Assembly (NCBI RefSeq): GCF_004795105.1 | Contig: NZ_SSBL01000016.1 | Span: 62,001-126,000, forward strand | Reading direction: 5' to 3' | DNA from: Streptomyces sp. A0642 | Lineage (GTDB): Bacteria > Actinomycetota > Actinomycetes > Streptomycetales > Streptomycetaceae | DNA: 64,000 nucleotides | Shown here: positions 44,666 to 52,251 of the stretch, piece by piece | Position numbering within the stretch: the stretch's first letter is position 1 | How the letters are laid out: every line of letters begins with the position of its first letter | The notes under the pieces: generated by a model | Told to the model about the DNA's origin: nothing | Database searches by the model: none | Seen by the model: the letters and a program-made list of their open reading frames with translations, nothing else | Position numbers and translations under genes: made by a program

Positions 44666-45784
44666 TCACGCGGCCGACGGGTCCGCGGCGCCCTCCGCTA
44701 TCGCCTCCGCGACCTCCGCGACCCGCGCCTGCTCCTCCGCCTCGAAGCGCTCCTGGTCCAACTGCTCGGCGATCTCCTCGTCCTGGGCCATCAGCAGGTC
44801 CAGGTTCGAGTCGCCGAGGTCGAAGACCCCCATGTCGACGTACGCCTTCTGCAGGCGTTCGCCCCACAGGCCGATGTCCTTCACGCACGGGACGATGCGG
44901 CTGAACAGCAGCTTGCGGAAGAGCTGGAGGAACTCCGAGTGCTCGGAGAGGTCCTTCGCCTCCTGCTTGGCGATGCCGAAGTTCTCCAGCACCTCCACCC
45001 CGCTGAGCCGGTCGCGCATCAGGTAGCAGCCCTCGATCACGAACTCCTCGCGTTCGCGCAGTTCGGCGTCGCTCAGCTGCTTGTAGTAGTCGCGCAGCGC
45101 CATCCGGCCGAAGGCGACATGGCGGGCCTCGTCCTGCATGACGTACGCGAGGATCTGCTTGGGCAGCGGCTGGGTCGTGGTGTCGCGGATCATGCCGAAC
45201 GCGGCCAGGGCCAGGCCCTCGATGAGGACCTGCATGCCGAGGTAGGGCATGTCCCAGCGGGAGTCGCGCAGGGTGTCGCCGAGCAGCCCCTGCAGGTTGT
45301 CGTTGATCGGGTACAGCATCCCGACCTTCTCGTGCAGGAACCGGCCGTAGATCTCCGCGTGCCGGGCCTCGTCCATGGTCTGCGTCGCGGAGTAGAACTT
45401 GGCGTCCAGGTCGGGGACCGACTCCACGATCCGGGCCGCGCAGACCATGGCGCCCTGCTCGCCGTGGAGGAACTGGCTGAACTGCCAGGAGGTGTAGTGC
45501 TTGCGCAGCTCCCCCCGGTCCTTCTCCGTCATCTTCGCCCAGTGCGGGGTGCCGTACAGCGTGAGGGCCTCGTCGGGGGTGCCGAGCGGGTCGGCGGGGT
45601 CGACCTCGATGCTCCAGTCGATGCGCTTGTTGCCGTCCCACTGCTTGTCCTTGCCCTTCTGGTACAGGGCGAGGAGCCGTTCACGGCCGTCGTCGTAGTC
45701 CCAGCTGAAGCGGGCGGCGCCCGAGGCGGGCACCGTCCACAGCGGCTGCTCGGGGGCGGTGGTGTAGAGGTCGTGTGTCGACAC
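44666..45784 (-). CDS. Ferritin-like diiron protein (ribonucleotide-reductase-R2-like fold)
   Basis: The 372-aa helical protein has the four-helix diiron ligand pattern: Glu in FLHGEQGAM, the ExxH of MDEARHAEIYG, Glu in VLIEGLALAAFG and the second ExxH of MQDEARHVAFGRMALRD. A Glu/Ala-rich helical tail of about 50 residues follows. Such proteins are often oxygen-activating oxidases or N-oxygenases; the reaction here is unknown. It is divergent from an AurF-like diiron gene, with a palindrome in the shared promoter region. Confidence 0.85.
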   Translation of the reverse strand: MSTHDLYTTAPEQPLWTVPASGAARFSWDYDDGRERLLALYQKGKDKQWDGNKRIDWSIEVDPADPLGTPDEALTLYGTPHWAKMTEKDRGELRKHYTSWQFSQFLHGEQGAMVCAARIVESVPDLDAKFYSATQTMDEARHAEIYGRFLHEKVGMLYPINDNLQGLLGDTLRDSRWDMPYLGMQVLIEGLALAAFGMIRDTTTQPLPKQILAYVMQDEARHVAFGRMALRDYYKQLSDAELREREEFVIEGCYLMRDRLSGVEVLENFGIAKQEAKDLSEHSEFLQLFRKLLFSRIVPCVKDIGLWGERLQKAYVDMGVFDLGDSNLDLLMAQDEEIAEQLDQERFEAEEQARVAEVAEAIAEGAADPSAA

Positions 45785-45898
45785 GGACGGCTCCTTCGCC
45801 TCGCAGAGATCCGGTAAGTCGCCTGACGCCCGGCTCAGTTGGCAGGTTCACACGTTGGTAGACGCCGGGTCAACAAGTCGCGCGCAAGGGATTGACGA

Positions 45899-45912
45899 GC
45901 TTGCTGACAAGC
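45899..45912. promoter_or_regulatory. Candidate operator between the divergent diiron genes
   Basis: GCTTG-CTGA-CAAGC is a perfect 5-bp inverted repeat. It lies just after a -35-like TTGACG (45892-45897) in the 179-nt region between the two diiron genes. A TetR-family gene lies downstream of the AurF-like gene, making it the likely, unproven, ligand. Confidence 0.4.
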
Positions 45913-45963
45913 AGTCTCATAGGGGGTGACCGTCGGTAATACGTAGGAGAGGTGCGTCCAGCC

Positions 45964-46899
45964 ATGACGACCGTGACCGAACGCGACGTGCAGGTGCTCC
46001 GCGACGCACTCGGCCCGCTCCGCGACCGCGAGCAGATCGCCGAGCGGCTCCTGGAGGCTTCCGCGAAGCACTCCTTCGACCCGGACAAGGAGCTCGACTG
46101 GGAGGCGGCGGCCGAGGACGGGAAGTGGTTCTGGCCGCCCGAGCTGGTCTCCCTCTACGACACCCCGATGTGGCGGAAGATGTCCGAGGAGCAGCGGCAG
46201 GACCTGGCCCGGCACGAGGCCGCCTCGCTCGCCTCGCTGGGCATCTGGTTCGAGATCATCCTCATGCAGTTGCTGGTCCGCCACATCTACGACAAGCCGG
46301 TGGTCAGCAACCACGTGCGCTACGCGCTCACCGAGATCGCCGACGAGTGCCGGCACTCGATGATGTTCGGCCGGATGATCACCTGGGGCGGCGCCCCCTG
46401 CTACCCGGTGCCCCGCAGGTACCACAATCTGGCCCGGGTCCTGAAGACCGTCTCCACCACGCCCGGTTCCTTCGCGGCGACGCTGCTCGGCGAGGAGATC
46501 CTCGACTGGATGCAGCGGCTGACCTTCCCCGACGAGCGGGTCCAGACCCTGGTGCGCGGTGTCACCCGCATCCACGTGGTCGAGGAGGCGCGGCACGTCC
46601 GCTACGCCCGCGAGGAGCTGCGCCGCCAGATGGTGACCGCCCCGCGCTGGGAGCGCGAACTCACCCGGGTGAGCTGCGGGGAGGCGGCGCGCGTGTTCTC
46701 CGTCTGCTTCGTCAATCCGCAGGTGTACGAGAACGTCGGCCTGGACCGGCAGGAGGCCGTGGCCCAGGTGAGGGCGAGCGGCCACCGGGCTGAGGTCATG
46801 CAGTCGGGCGCCAGGCGGCTGACGGACTTCTTCGACGACATCGGGGTTCTCAACGGGGTGGGACGCAGGCTGTGGAAGAGCTCGGGCCTGCTCGCCTGA
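45964..46899 (+). CDS. AurF-like diiron oxygenase
   Basis: The 311-aa protein belongs to the AurF (p-aminobenzoate N-oxygenase) type. Ligand motifs are Glu in RHEAASLASLGIWFE, the ExxxH/ExxH pair in EIADECRHSMMFGRM, Glu in LLGEEILDWMQRLT and the C-terminal helix HVVEEARHVRYAREEL. The ATG at 45964 has GGAGAGG 11 nt upstream; a GTG at 45952 is too close to that site. It is divergent from another diiron gene and upstream of a TetR gene. No biosynthetic cluster genes are adjacent, so its substrate is unknown. Confidence 0.85.
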   Translation: MTTVTERDVQVLRDALGPLRDREQIAERLLEASAKHSFDPDKELDWEAAAEDGKWFWPPELVSLYDTPMWRKMSEEQRQDLARHEAASLASLGIWFEIILMQLLVRHIYDKPVVSNHVRYALTEIADECRHSMMFGRMITWGGAPCYPVPRRYHNLARVLKTVSTTPGSFAATLLGEEILDWMQRLTFPDERVQTLVRGVTRIHVVEEARHVRYAREELRRQMVTAPRWERELTRVSCGEAARVFSVCFVNPQVYENVGLDRQEAVAQVRASGHRAEVMQSGARRLTDFFDDIGVLNGVGRRLWKSSGLLA

Positions 46900-47086
46900 C
46901 GCTCCCGGTCGTGGGACCGGCCCGCACATGAGGGGTGGAAGAAGGAACGGGGCCGGGTGCGTACCGCTGCGAGGCGGAGGATCGAGGCCTGACGGAGTCA
47001 TGGTGAGGGACGACAAGGCGGCAGATGTGCGCACCCGGCCCCGCGACCCCGCCCCCCAGGGGCCGGCCGGGCTTAGGCTGGCCGTC

Positions 47087-47839
47087 ATGACCCCTGCCGC
47101 AGCCGCGCCGCCCAGCCGTGCGTACCGAAGGCTCAGCGTCGAGGAGCGCCGCACCCAGCTCCTCGGCGCGGCGCTCACCCTGTTCGCCAACCGGGCCCCC
47201 GACGAGGTCTCGCTGGACGAGGTCGCGACGGTGGCCGGCGTGTCGCGTCCGCTGGTCTACCGCTACTTCCCGGGCGGGCGTCAGCAGTTGTACGAGGCCG
47301 CGCTCCGGTCCGCCGCGGAGCAGCTGAAGCTGTGCTTCTCCGAACCGCCGGTGGGCCCGCCCACGGAACGGGTCAGGCGCGTCCTCGACCGCTATCTCGC
47401 CTTCGTCGACGAGCACGACGCCGGCTTCAGCGCCCTGCTGCGCGGGGGCAGCGTCGCCGAGACGTCCCGCACGAGCACGATCGTCGACGAGGTGCGGCGC
47501 GCGGCGGCCGACCAGATCCTCCTGCACCTGGGCCGGGGCGCCGGCAGCGAACCCGCGCCCCGGCTGCGGATGATGGTGCGCACCTGGATCGCCGCGGTCG
47601 AGGCCGCCTCGCTGATCTGGCTGGACGAGGGGAAGCAGCCGGCCGCGTCCGAGTTGCGCGACTGGCTCGTCGACCAGTTCATCGGGCTGCTCGCGGTCAC
47701 GGCGGCCACGGACCCGGAGACGGCGTCCGCGGTGGCCGCGCTGCTGCCCCTGGAGACCGCGGCCGGACCGGCCGGACGGCTGGCGGACCGGCTGACGCCG
47801 CTGATCGGCGCGGCGGCGCATCTGCTGCCGCCGGGCTGA
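47087..47839 (+). CDS. TetR family transcriptional regulator
   Basis: The 250-aa protein has an N-terminal helix-turn-helix (RRTQLLGAALTLFANRAPDEVSLDEVATVAGVSRPLVYRYFPGGRQQLYEAAL) and a helical ligand-binding C-terminal domain. The ATG at 47087 lies 7 nt after TAGGCT with no ribosome site, compatible with a leaderless mRNA; longer frames upstream lack support. It is co-oriented with the AurF-like gene, 187 nt downstream, and probably regulates the diiron pair or itself. Confidence 0.92.
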   Translation: MTPAAAAPPSRAYRRLSVEERRTQLLGAALTLFANRAPDEVSLDEVATVAGVSRPLVYRYFPGGRQQLYEAALRSAAEQLKLCFSEPPVGPPTERVRRVLDRYLAFVDEHDAGFSALLRGGSVAETSRTSTIVDEVRRAAADQILLHLGRGAGSEPAPRLRMMVRTWIAAVEAASLIWLDEGKQPAASELRDWLVDQFIGLLAVTAATDPETASAVAALLPLETAAGPAGRLADRLTPLIGAAAHLLPPG

Positions 47840-47937
47840 CCCGGCCGGCGCGGTGCGCCTCCGCAGCCGCCGGACCGGGCCGGTCCGCGCGCGGCGGCCC
47901 GTCCGCCGCCGCCGGACCGATCGGTCAGACTGGGGCG

Positions 47938-48204
47938 GTGAGAAGCGAGAACGTCCCCTTCACCGGCGGCCCGCTGGACGGGCGGGCCCTGCCCGTCCTC
48001 GTCGGCGCGACCGGCCACCCGCCCAAGTGGTACGAGGTCCCGGTCCCGTCCCCCGACGGCGGACCGGCCACCGTGCACGCCTACCGGAGGGTCCCGGCCG
48101 GATACACCAAGCGGCTGGGGATCCAGCGGGGCTGGGTGTACGAGTACGCCCCGGACGGGCGCGAACGCCACCGCCCCAAGTGGCCCTGGTCGAAGACGGG
48201 GTGA
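47938..48204 (+). CDS. Small conserved-looking protein of unknown function
   Basis: The 88-aa product (GTG start) reads as one compact basic domain: FTGGPLDGRALPVLVGATGHPPKWYEVP, HAYRRVPAGYTKRLGIQRGWVYEYAPDGRERHRPKW. It has no signal peptide or membrane segment. It is not obviously linked to its neighbours, and I do not recognise the family. Confidence 0.7.
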   Translation: MRSENVPFTGGPLDGRALPVLVGATGHPPKWYEVPVPSPDGGPATVHAYRRVPAGYTKRLGIQRGWVYEYAPDGRERHRPKWPWSKTG

Positions 48205-48270
48205 GACGGGAGGGCAGGACGTCCTAAGATCGGCAGTCCGGTCCGAGGGACGGTCACAAGGGGGTGCGCC

Positions 48271-50802
48271 ATGGAGGCGCTGCGTCAGGACGATCCACGC
48301 CGCTTCGGCCCGTACACCGTGCTGGCGCGGTTCCGTGAGACGGCCGCCGCCGTCCAGTACCTCGCGCACGGCGCGGCTCCGGACGACCTCGTCGTCATCA
48401 CCGCGGCCCGCCCGGAACTGGCCGCACTGCCCGCGTTCCGGCGGCGGTTCCACGCGGAGGCGCGTACCGCCGACCGGCTGGCCGGCGGCTGGGTGGAGGC
48501 GCGGCTGGAGACGCCCGCCGGGGGGTCCGATGACGACGACGCGCTGTGGACGGCCTCGGTGTACGTCCCGGCGCTGACCCTCGCCGAGGCGGTCGACCTC
48601 GCCGGGCCGCTGCCCGAGCGCGCGGTCCGGATACTGGGCGCGGGCATCGCCGAGACGCTCTCCCGGGTCCATGCGACGGGAGCCGTGCTGCAGGGGCTCG
48701 CGCCCAGGACGGTGCTGCTGGCCGAGGACGGGCCGCGGCTCACCGCCTTCGGGCCCCTGGGCGCGGCGGCCGACGCCGAGGCCCGGCCGGGCGGCCAGCT
48801 CTCCGTACGGCTCGGTTATCTGACGCCCGAGCAGGTCGCGGGCAAGGAGGCGGGGCCCGCCTCCGACCTCTTCGTGCTGGGCCTGCTGCTGGCGTACGCG
48901 GCGACGGGCAGCACCCCGCTGGCGGACGGCCCGGCCGCCGAGGCCGCCGAGAGGATCGCGCACACCGACCCCCGGCTGGACGCCGTGCCGGACGCGTTGC
49001 GGGACCTGGTCGCGCGCTGCCTGGCGAAGGACCCGGCCGACCGTCCCACCGCGGGCGCGGTGGCGGCGGAGCTGGCGCTGGAGGGTGCGGCCGGACTGGC
49101 CAGGGGCGGCTGGCTGCCGGAGGCGCTGACGGCCGCGGTGGCCGGACAGAACGCCCGGGCACGGGAGTCGGCGGCCGCGGCGGACGCCCCGGACGTCCAG
49201 GACACCCCGCCCGCTGCCCACCACGACACCCGGACCGCGCAGCTGGGGGTCATCGACCACCAGGCCGTCCGGCCCGACCGGGTGACCACCCAGCTCGCCA
49301 TGCCGCCCGAACCGCAGGCGCCGGGCGCGCCGGACACGGAGCCGGTGGGCGCCGCCGCCGCGTCTTCGGCCCCGCAGCCCCGGGCGCTCCCCGCCCCCGG
49401 ACCCGCGGCGCCCCTCCCCGCCCCCGGACCCGCGGCGCCCCTCCCCGCCCCTGCTCCCCAGGCTCCCGCCGGGCGGGTCCCCGTGGACCGCCGGACCCTG
49501 CTCGTCGGCGCCGCCGCCGGAGCCGTCGGCCTCCTGGCAGGCGGCGGTGGGGTGCTCGCGTTCGGCTCCGGGGACGACGCCGGGCCCACAGCCGACCCCA
49601 AGCCCGCACCGAGCCCCAGCAAGCCGGTCGTCGCCGGGCTGCCTCCCCGGCCGGACTGGATCTACACCCACCCGGCGGCCGAACCGGCCCCCCTCACCGC
49701 CGCCCTCTGGAACGAACGGCTGCTGGTGCTGACCGGGGACACCCAGGCGTCCGCCGTCGATCTCGGCACCGGGCGCCGGGTCTGGGAGAGCCCGGACGCC
49801 GCCAAGGGCCAGGCCGCCCTGGCCGCCGGAAAGGAACTCTGCTTCGTCGCCGGGCCCTCCGAGTTCCTGTGGCTGTCCGCGAAGGACGGCCGGGTGGCCC
49901 ACCGGGTGGCCTACGCCGACGGGTTCGAGGGCGCCCCGCACCTGTCGGTGTCCCGGCTCGTCGGATCGTCCGGTCCGCAGCTGTGGTTCACCGGTGCGCA
50001 CGAGGTCACCGTGAAGGCCCCCAAGCCCAAGAAGGGCAAGAAGCCCGGCAAGGACAGGAAGGTCGTCAGGTCCCATCTGTTCGGGTACGACATCGAGCAG
50101 CGCAAGGAGCTGTGGCGGACGCCCGTGCCCACCGGCCGCGGTCCGGCGGCGCCCGTGTACCGCCTCGTGGCGGTCCGGGAGGACGCCGTCGTCGTACGGC
50201 AGGACCGGCTGACGCTCACCCCCGCCGATGTGCGGGCGGCCAAGGGGAAGGCGCTGTTCCGCAGCTTCGACCGGACGACCGGGAAGCAGCAGTGGGCCAA
50301 GGCCTTCGGCACGGTCTCTCCGGAAGCGGCGGCCGGCGGGGGTGCGGACGGGGTGCTGTACGCGTCGGTCGGCGACGACCTGCGGGCGTTCGAGACCCCG
50401 GCCGGCCGGCCGAAGTGGACGCTGAACGGCACGCCGGGTTCCTTCTTCGGGACCTCCGTCGAGACCGGCGCACTGCTCCACATCACCAACAGCAGCCAGG
50501 AGGTGGGCGTGGTCGACCGGGAGACCGGGAAGCTGCGCTGGCGGCGCTCCACCGAGGCGGTGGCGGGCGGGTCGGCTCCCGCGGTCACGGTCAGCGGCTC
50601 GGGCGCCACACTGCTCGCGGCCGGTCCGGGGCAGGTCACCGCGTTCGCGGCGGCCGACGGGCGGCGGCTCTGGAAGTTCCAGGACATCGGGGCCCAGGAC
50701 CCGAAGGGGGCCACGGTCACCGCGCCGTACCAGGTGCTCGCCCACGGGAAGCACGCGATTGTCCGGCGCGACCGCATGGTCTACGCGTTCCCGGTCGCCT
50801 GA
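48271..50802 (+). CDS. Pseudokinase - membrane helix - PQQ-type beta-propeller protein
   Basis: The 843-aa protein begins like a Ser/Thr kinase (FGPYTVLARF...RPELAALPAFRRRFHAEARTADRL) but lacks the Gly-rich loop, the VAxK lysine (VVITAA), the HRD aspartate (QGLAPRTVLL) and DFG (TAFG). The C-lobe is still recognisable (GYLTPEQVAGKEAGPASDLFVLG; CLAKDPADRPTAGAV). A Pro/Ala linker with a duplicated LPAPGPAAP unit (near 49388-49445) and a membrane helix (RTLLVGAAAGAVGLLAGGGGVLAF) lead to an extracytoplasmic PQQ-like WD propeller (residues about 455-843). AAGGGGG precedes the ATG. It is probably a sensor or scaffold. Confidence 0.88.
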   Translation: MEALRQDDPRRFGPYTVLARFRETAAAVQYLAHGAAPDDLVVITAARPELAALPAFRRRFHAEARTADRLAGGWVEARLETPAGGSDDDDALWTASVYVPALTLAEAVDLAGPLPERAVRILGAGIAETLSRVHATGAVLQGLAPRTVLLAEDGPRLTAFGPLGAAADAEARPGGQLSVRLGYLTPEQVAGKEAGPASDLFVLGLLLAYAATGSTPLADGPAAEAAERIAHTDPRLDAVPDALRDLVARCLAKDPADRPTAGAVAAELALEGAAGLARGGWLPEALTAAVAGQNARARESAAAADAPDVQDTPPAAHHDTRTAQLGVIDHQAVRPDRVTTQLAMPPEPQAPGAPDTEPVGAAAASSAPQPRALPAPGPAAPLPAPGPAAPLPAPAPQAPAGRVPVDRRTLLVGAAAGAVGLLAGGGGVLAFGSGDDAGPTADPKPAPSPSKPVVAGLPPRPDWIYTHPAAEPAPLTAALWNERLLVLTGDTQASAVDLGTGRRVWESPDAAKGQAALAAGKELCFVAGPSEFLWLSAKDGRVAHRVAYADGFEGAPHLSVSRLVGSSGPQLWFTGAHEVTVKAPKPKKGKKPGKDRKVVRSHLFGYDIEQRKELWRTPVPTGRGPAAPVYRLVAVREDAVVVRQDRLTLTPADVRAAKGKALFRSFDRTTGKQQWAKAFGTVSPEAAAGGGADGVLYASVGDDLRAFETPAGRPKWTLNGTPGSFFGTSVETGALLHITNSSQEVGVVDRETGKLRWRRSTEAVAGGSAPAVTVSGSGATLLAAGPGQVTAFAAADGRRLWKFQDIGAQDPKGATVTAPYQVLAHGKHAIVRRDRMVYAFPVA

Positions 50803-50909
50803 GCGGACCGGCGGGGCGGCCGGTCGGCGGTACGTCGCGGGCCGCCCCGCCGCCTTCCGGGGGAATCGGTCCGCCGCCACGCCCGGAGGTCCTTGCGTCA
50901 CCCGACGGC

Positions 50910-50941
50910 GAGTGAGCGTATGTGAGGAATTGCGCTCACTC
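50910..50941. other. Inverted repeat in the leader of the NlpC/P60 gene
   Basis: GAGTGAGCG (50910-50918) and CGCTCACTC (50933-50941) form a perfect 9-bp stem with a 14-nt loop, 44 nt before the start codon. It may be an operator or an RNA element. Confidence 0.45.
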
Positions 50942-50984
50942 ATGGGGTAGTCGCACGATTCACCCCGTTTCCGGAGGTGGTGTC

Positions 50985-52160
50985 GTGTCGGGCAAACTCT
51001 TGCGCTCCCTCGGCACGGCGGCGCTGGCCGCCGTCGTCCTGACCGCGCCGGCCGCGGCCGCCGCGGCCCCCTCGCCGGACCCCGAGGCCCCCGCCGCCCC
51101 GGCTGCCGGCCCCGAGGCGGCGCCCGGCGGCGTCCGGGGGCTGCTGAAGGAACTCCAGCGGCTGTACCAGCAGACCGAGGAGGCCACCGAGACCTACAAC
51201 GGGACGGCGGCCGAGCTGAAGAAGCGGACCGCTGAGGCGAAGAAGCTGGACGCCGCGCTCGCCGCCGCCCGGCTCTCGCTGTCCCGCAGCCGCGACGCGG
51301 CCGGGCGGCTGGCCCGTGAGCAGTACCAGGGCAGGTCCGACCTCTCCCCGTACCTGCGGCTGCTGCTGATGCGCGATCCCGAGTACGCCCTGGACCAGGG
51401 CCAGGTCGTCCAGCGGCTGGCCGCCGGGCGGGTGGCGACCGTGAAGCGGCTGGGCGCGGCCGAGAAGCGCGCGGCCGAGCTGGCGAAGCAGTCCCGCACG
51501 GTGCTGGACAGGCAACGGGTCCTGGCGGCACGGCAGAAGAAGGAACGCGACACCGTCCGGTCGCGGCTGAAACGGGTCGAGGGGCTGCTCGCCACGCTCT
51601 CCACGGACCAGTTGGCAGAGCTCTCCGCTCTCGAAGAGGCGGGCACGGACAAGGCGCAGGACGCACTGGTCGCCTCGGGCGCCCTCTCCTCGTTCCGGCC
51701 GGCGACCGCGGAGGGCGCCGACGCGGTCCGGTACGCGATCGAGCAGATCGGCAAGCCGTACGTCTGGGGCGCGGAGGGGCCGGACTCGTTCGACTGCTCC
51801 GGACTCACCTCGCAGGCGTGGGCGAGCGCCGGCCGCATCATTCCGCGGACCTCGCAGGAGCAGTGGCGGCAACTGCGGAAGGTCCCTGTCAAGGCGCTGC
51901 GTCCGGGCGATCTGGTGATCTACTTCCCCAAGGCGACGCACGTGGCGCTGTACATCGGCAACGGCCTGGTCGTGCAGGCGCCCCGGCCCGGCTCGCGGGT
52001 CAAGGTCTCCCCCGTGGCGTCGAACCCGCTGCTGGGCGCCGTCCGTCCCGACCCGGAGAGCGCGCCGCTGTCCACGTACAAGCCGCCGAGACTTCCCGAG
52101 GGCGCCGCGGAGGGCTCCGACGAGGGGTACGGCGAGACGTCGGCCCCCGACGACGAGTAG
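50985..52160 (+). CDS. Secreted NlpC/P60 peptidoglycan endopeptidase with coiled-coil domain
   Basis: The 391-aa protein has a signal peptide (RSLGTAALAAVVLTAPAAAAAA), two coiled-coil segments (about residues 45-110 and 155-215), typical of RipA-like autoinhibitory helices, and a C-terminal NlpC/P60 domain with catalytic Cys in DSFDCSGLTSQAW and His in KATHVALYIGNG. Such enzymes cut the stem peptide between D-iGlu and the diamino acid. Start: GTG at 50985 with GGAGG upstream. The acidic tail ends APDDE. Confidence 0.94.
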   Translation: MSGKLLRSLGTAALAAVVLTAPAAAAAAPSPDPEAPAAPAAGPEAAPGGVRGLLKELQRLYQQTEEATETYNGTAAELKKRTAEAKKLDAALAAARLSLSRSRDAAGRLAREQYQGRSDLSPYLRLLLMRDPEYALDQGQVVQRLAAGRVATVKRLGAAEKRAAELAKQSRTVLDRQRVLAARQKKERDTVRSRLKRVEGLLATLSTDQLAELSALEEAGTDKAQDALVASGALSSFRPATAEGADAVRYAIEQIGKPYVWGAEGPDSFDCSGLTSQAWASAGRIIPRTSQEQWRQLRKVPVKALRPGDLVIYFPKATHVALYIGNGLVVQAPRPGSRVKVSPVASNPLLGAVRPDPESAPLSTYKPPRLPEGAAEGSDEGYGETSAPDDE

Positions 52161-52184
52161 CACCCACCGGCTCGTCCGGCACCG

Positions 52185-52233
52185 AACGCACCGGCCGGGC
52201 CGGGCCCGGCGGGCCCGGCCCGGCCGGTGCGTT
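52185..52233. terminator. Perfect 23-bp inverted repeat between convergent genes
   Basis: Positions 52185-52207 and 52211-52233 are exact reverse complements with a 3-nt loop (GGC). The stem is almost entirely GC, edged by AAC and GTT. It lies between the NlpC/P60 stop and the convergent flavin monooxygenase stop, so it should end both transcripts. Confidence 0.9.
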
Positions 52234-52251
52234 TCGAGAAGGTGCGGGCGC

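Noticed and set aside
44160..47839. Part of a secondary-metabolite gene cluster
   Set aside because: AurF-like enzymes occur in such clusters, but no PKS, NRPS, terpene or RiPP genes lie within the window.
50803..50984. ydaO/c-di-AMP riboswitch upstream of the NlpC/P60 gene
   Set aside because: This switch class is known upstream of wall-hydrolase genes in streptomycetes, but I cannot find its conserved core in the 182-nt interval.
47392..51666. Minus-strand open frame of more than 1400 codons
   Set aside because: It crosses TetR, the pseudokinase and NlpC/P60 genes on the opposite strand and is low-complexity; the plus-strand genes have clear domains and starts.
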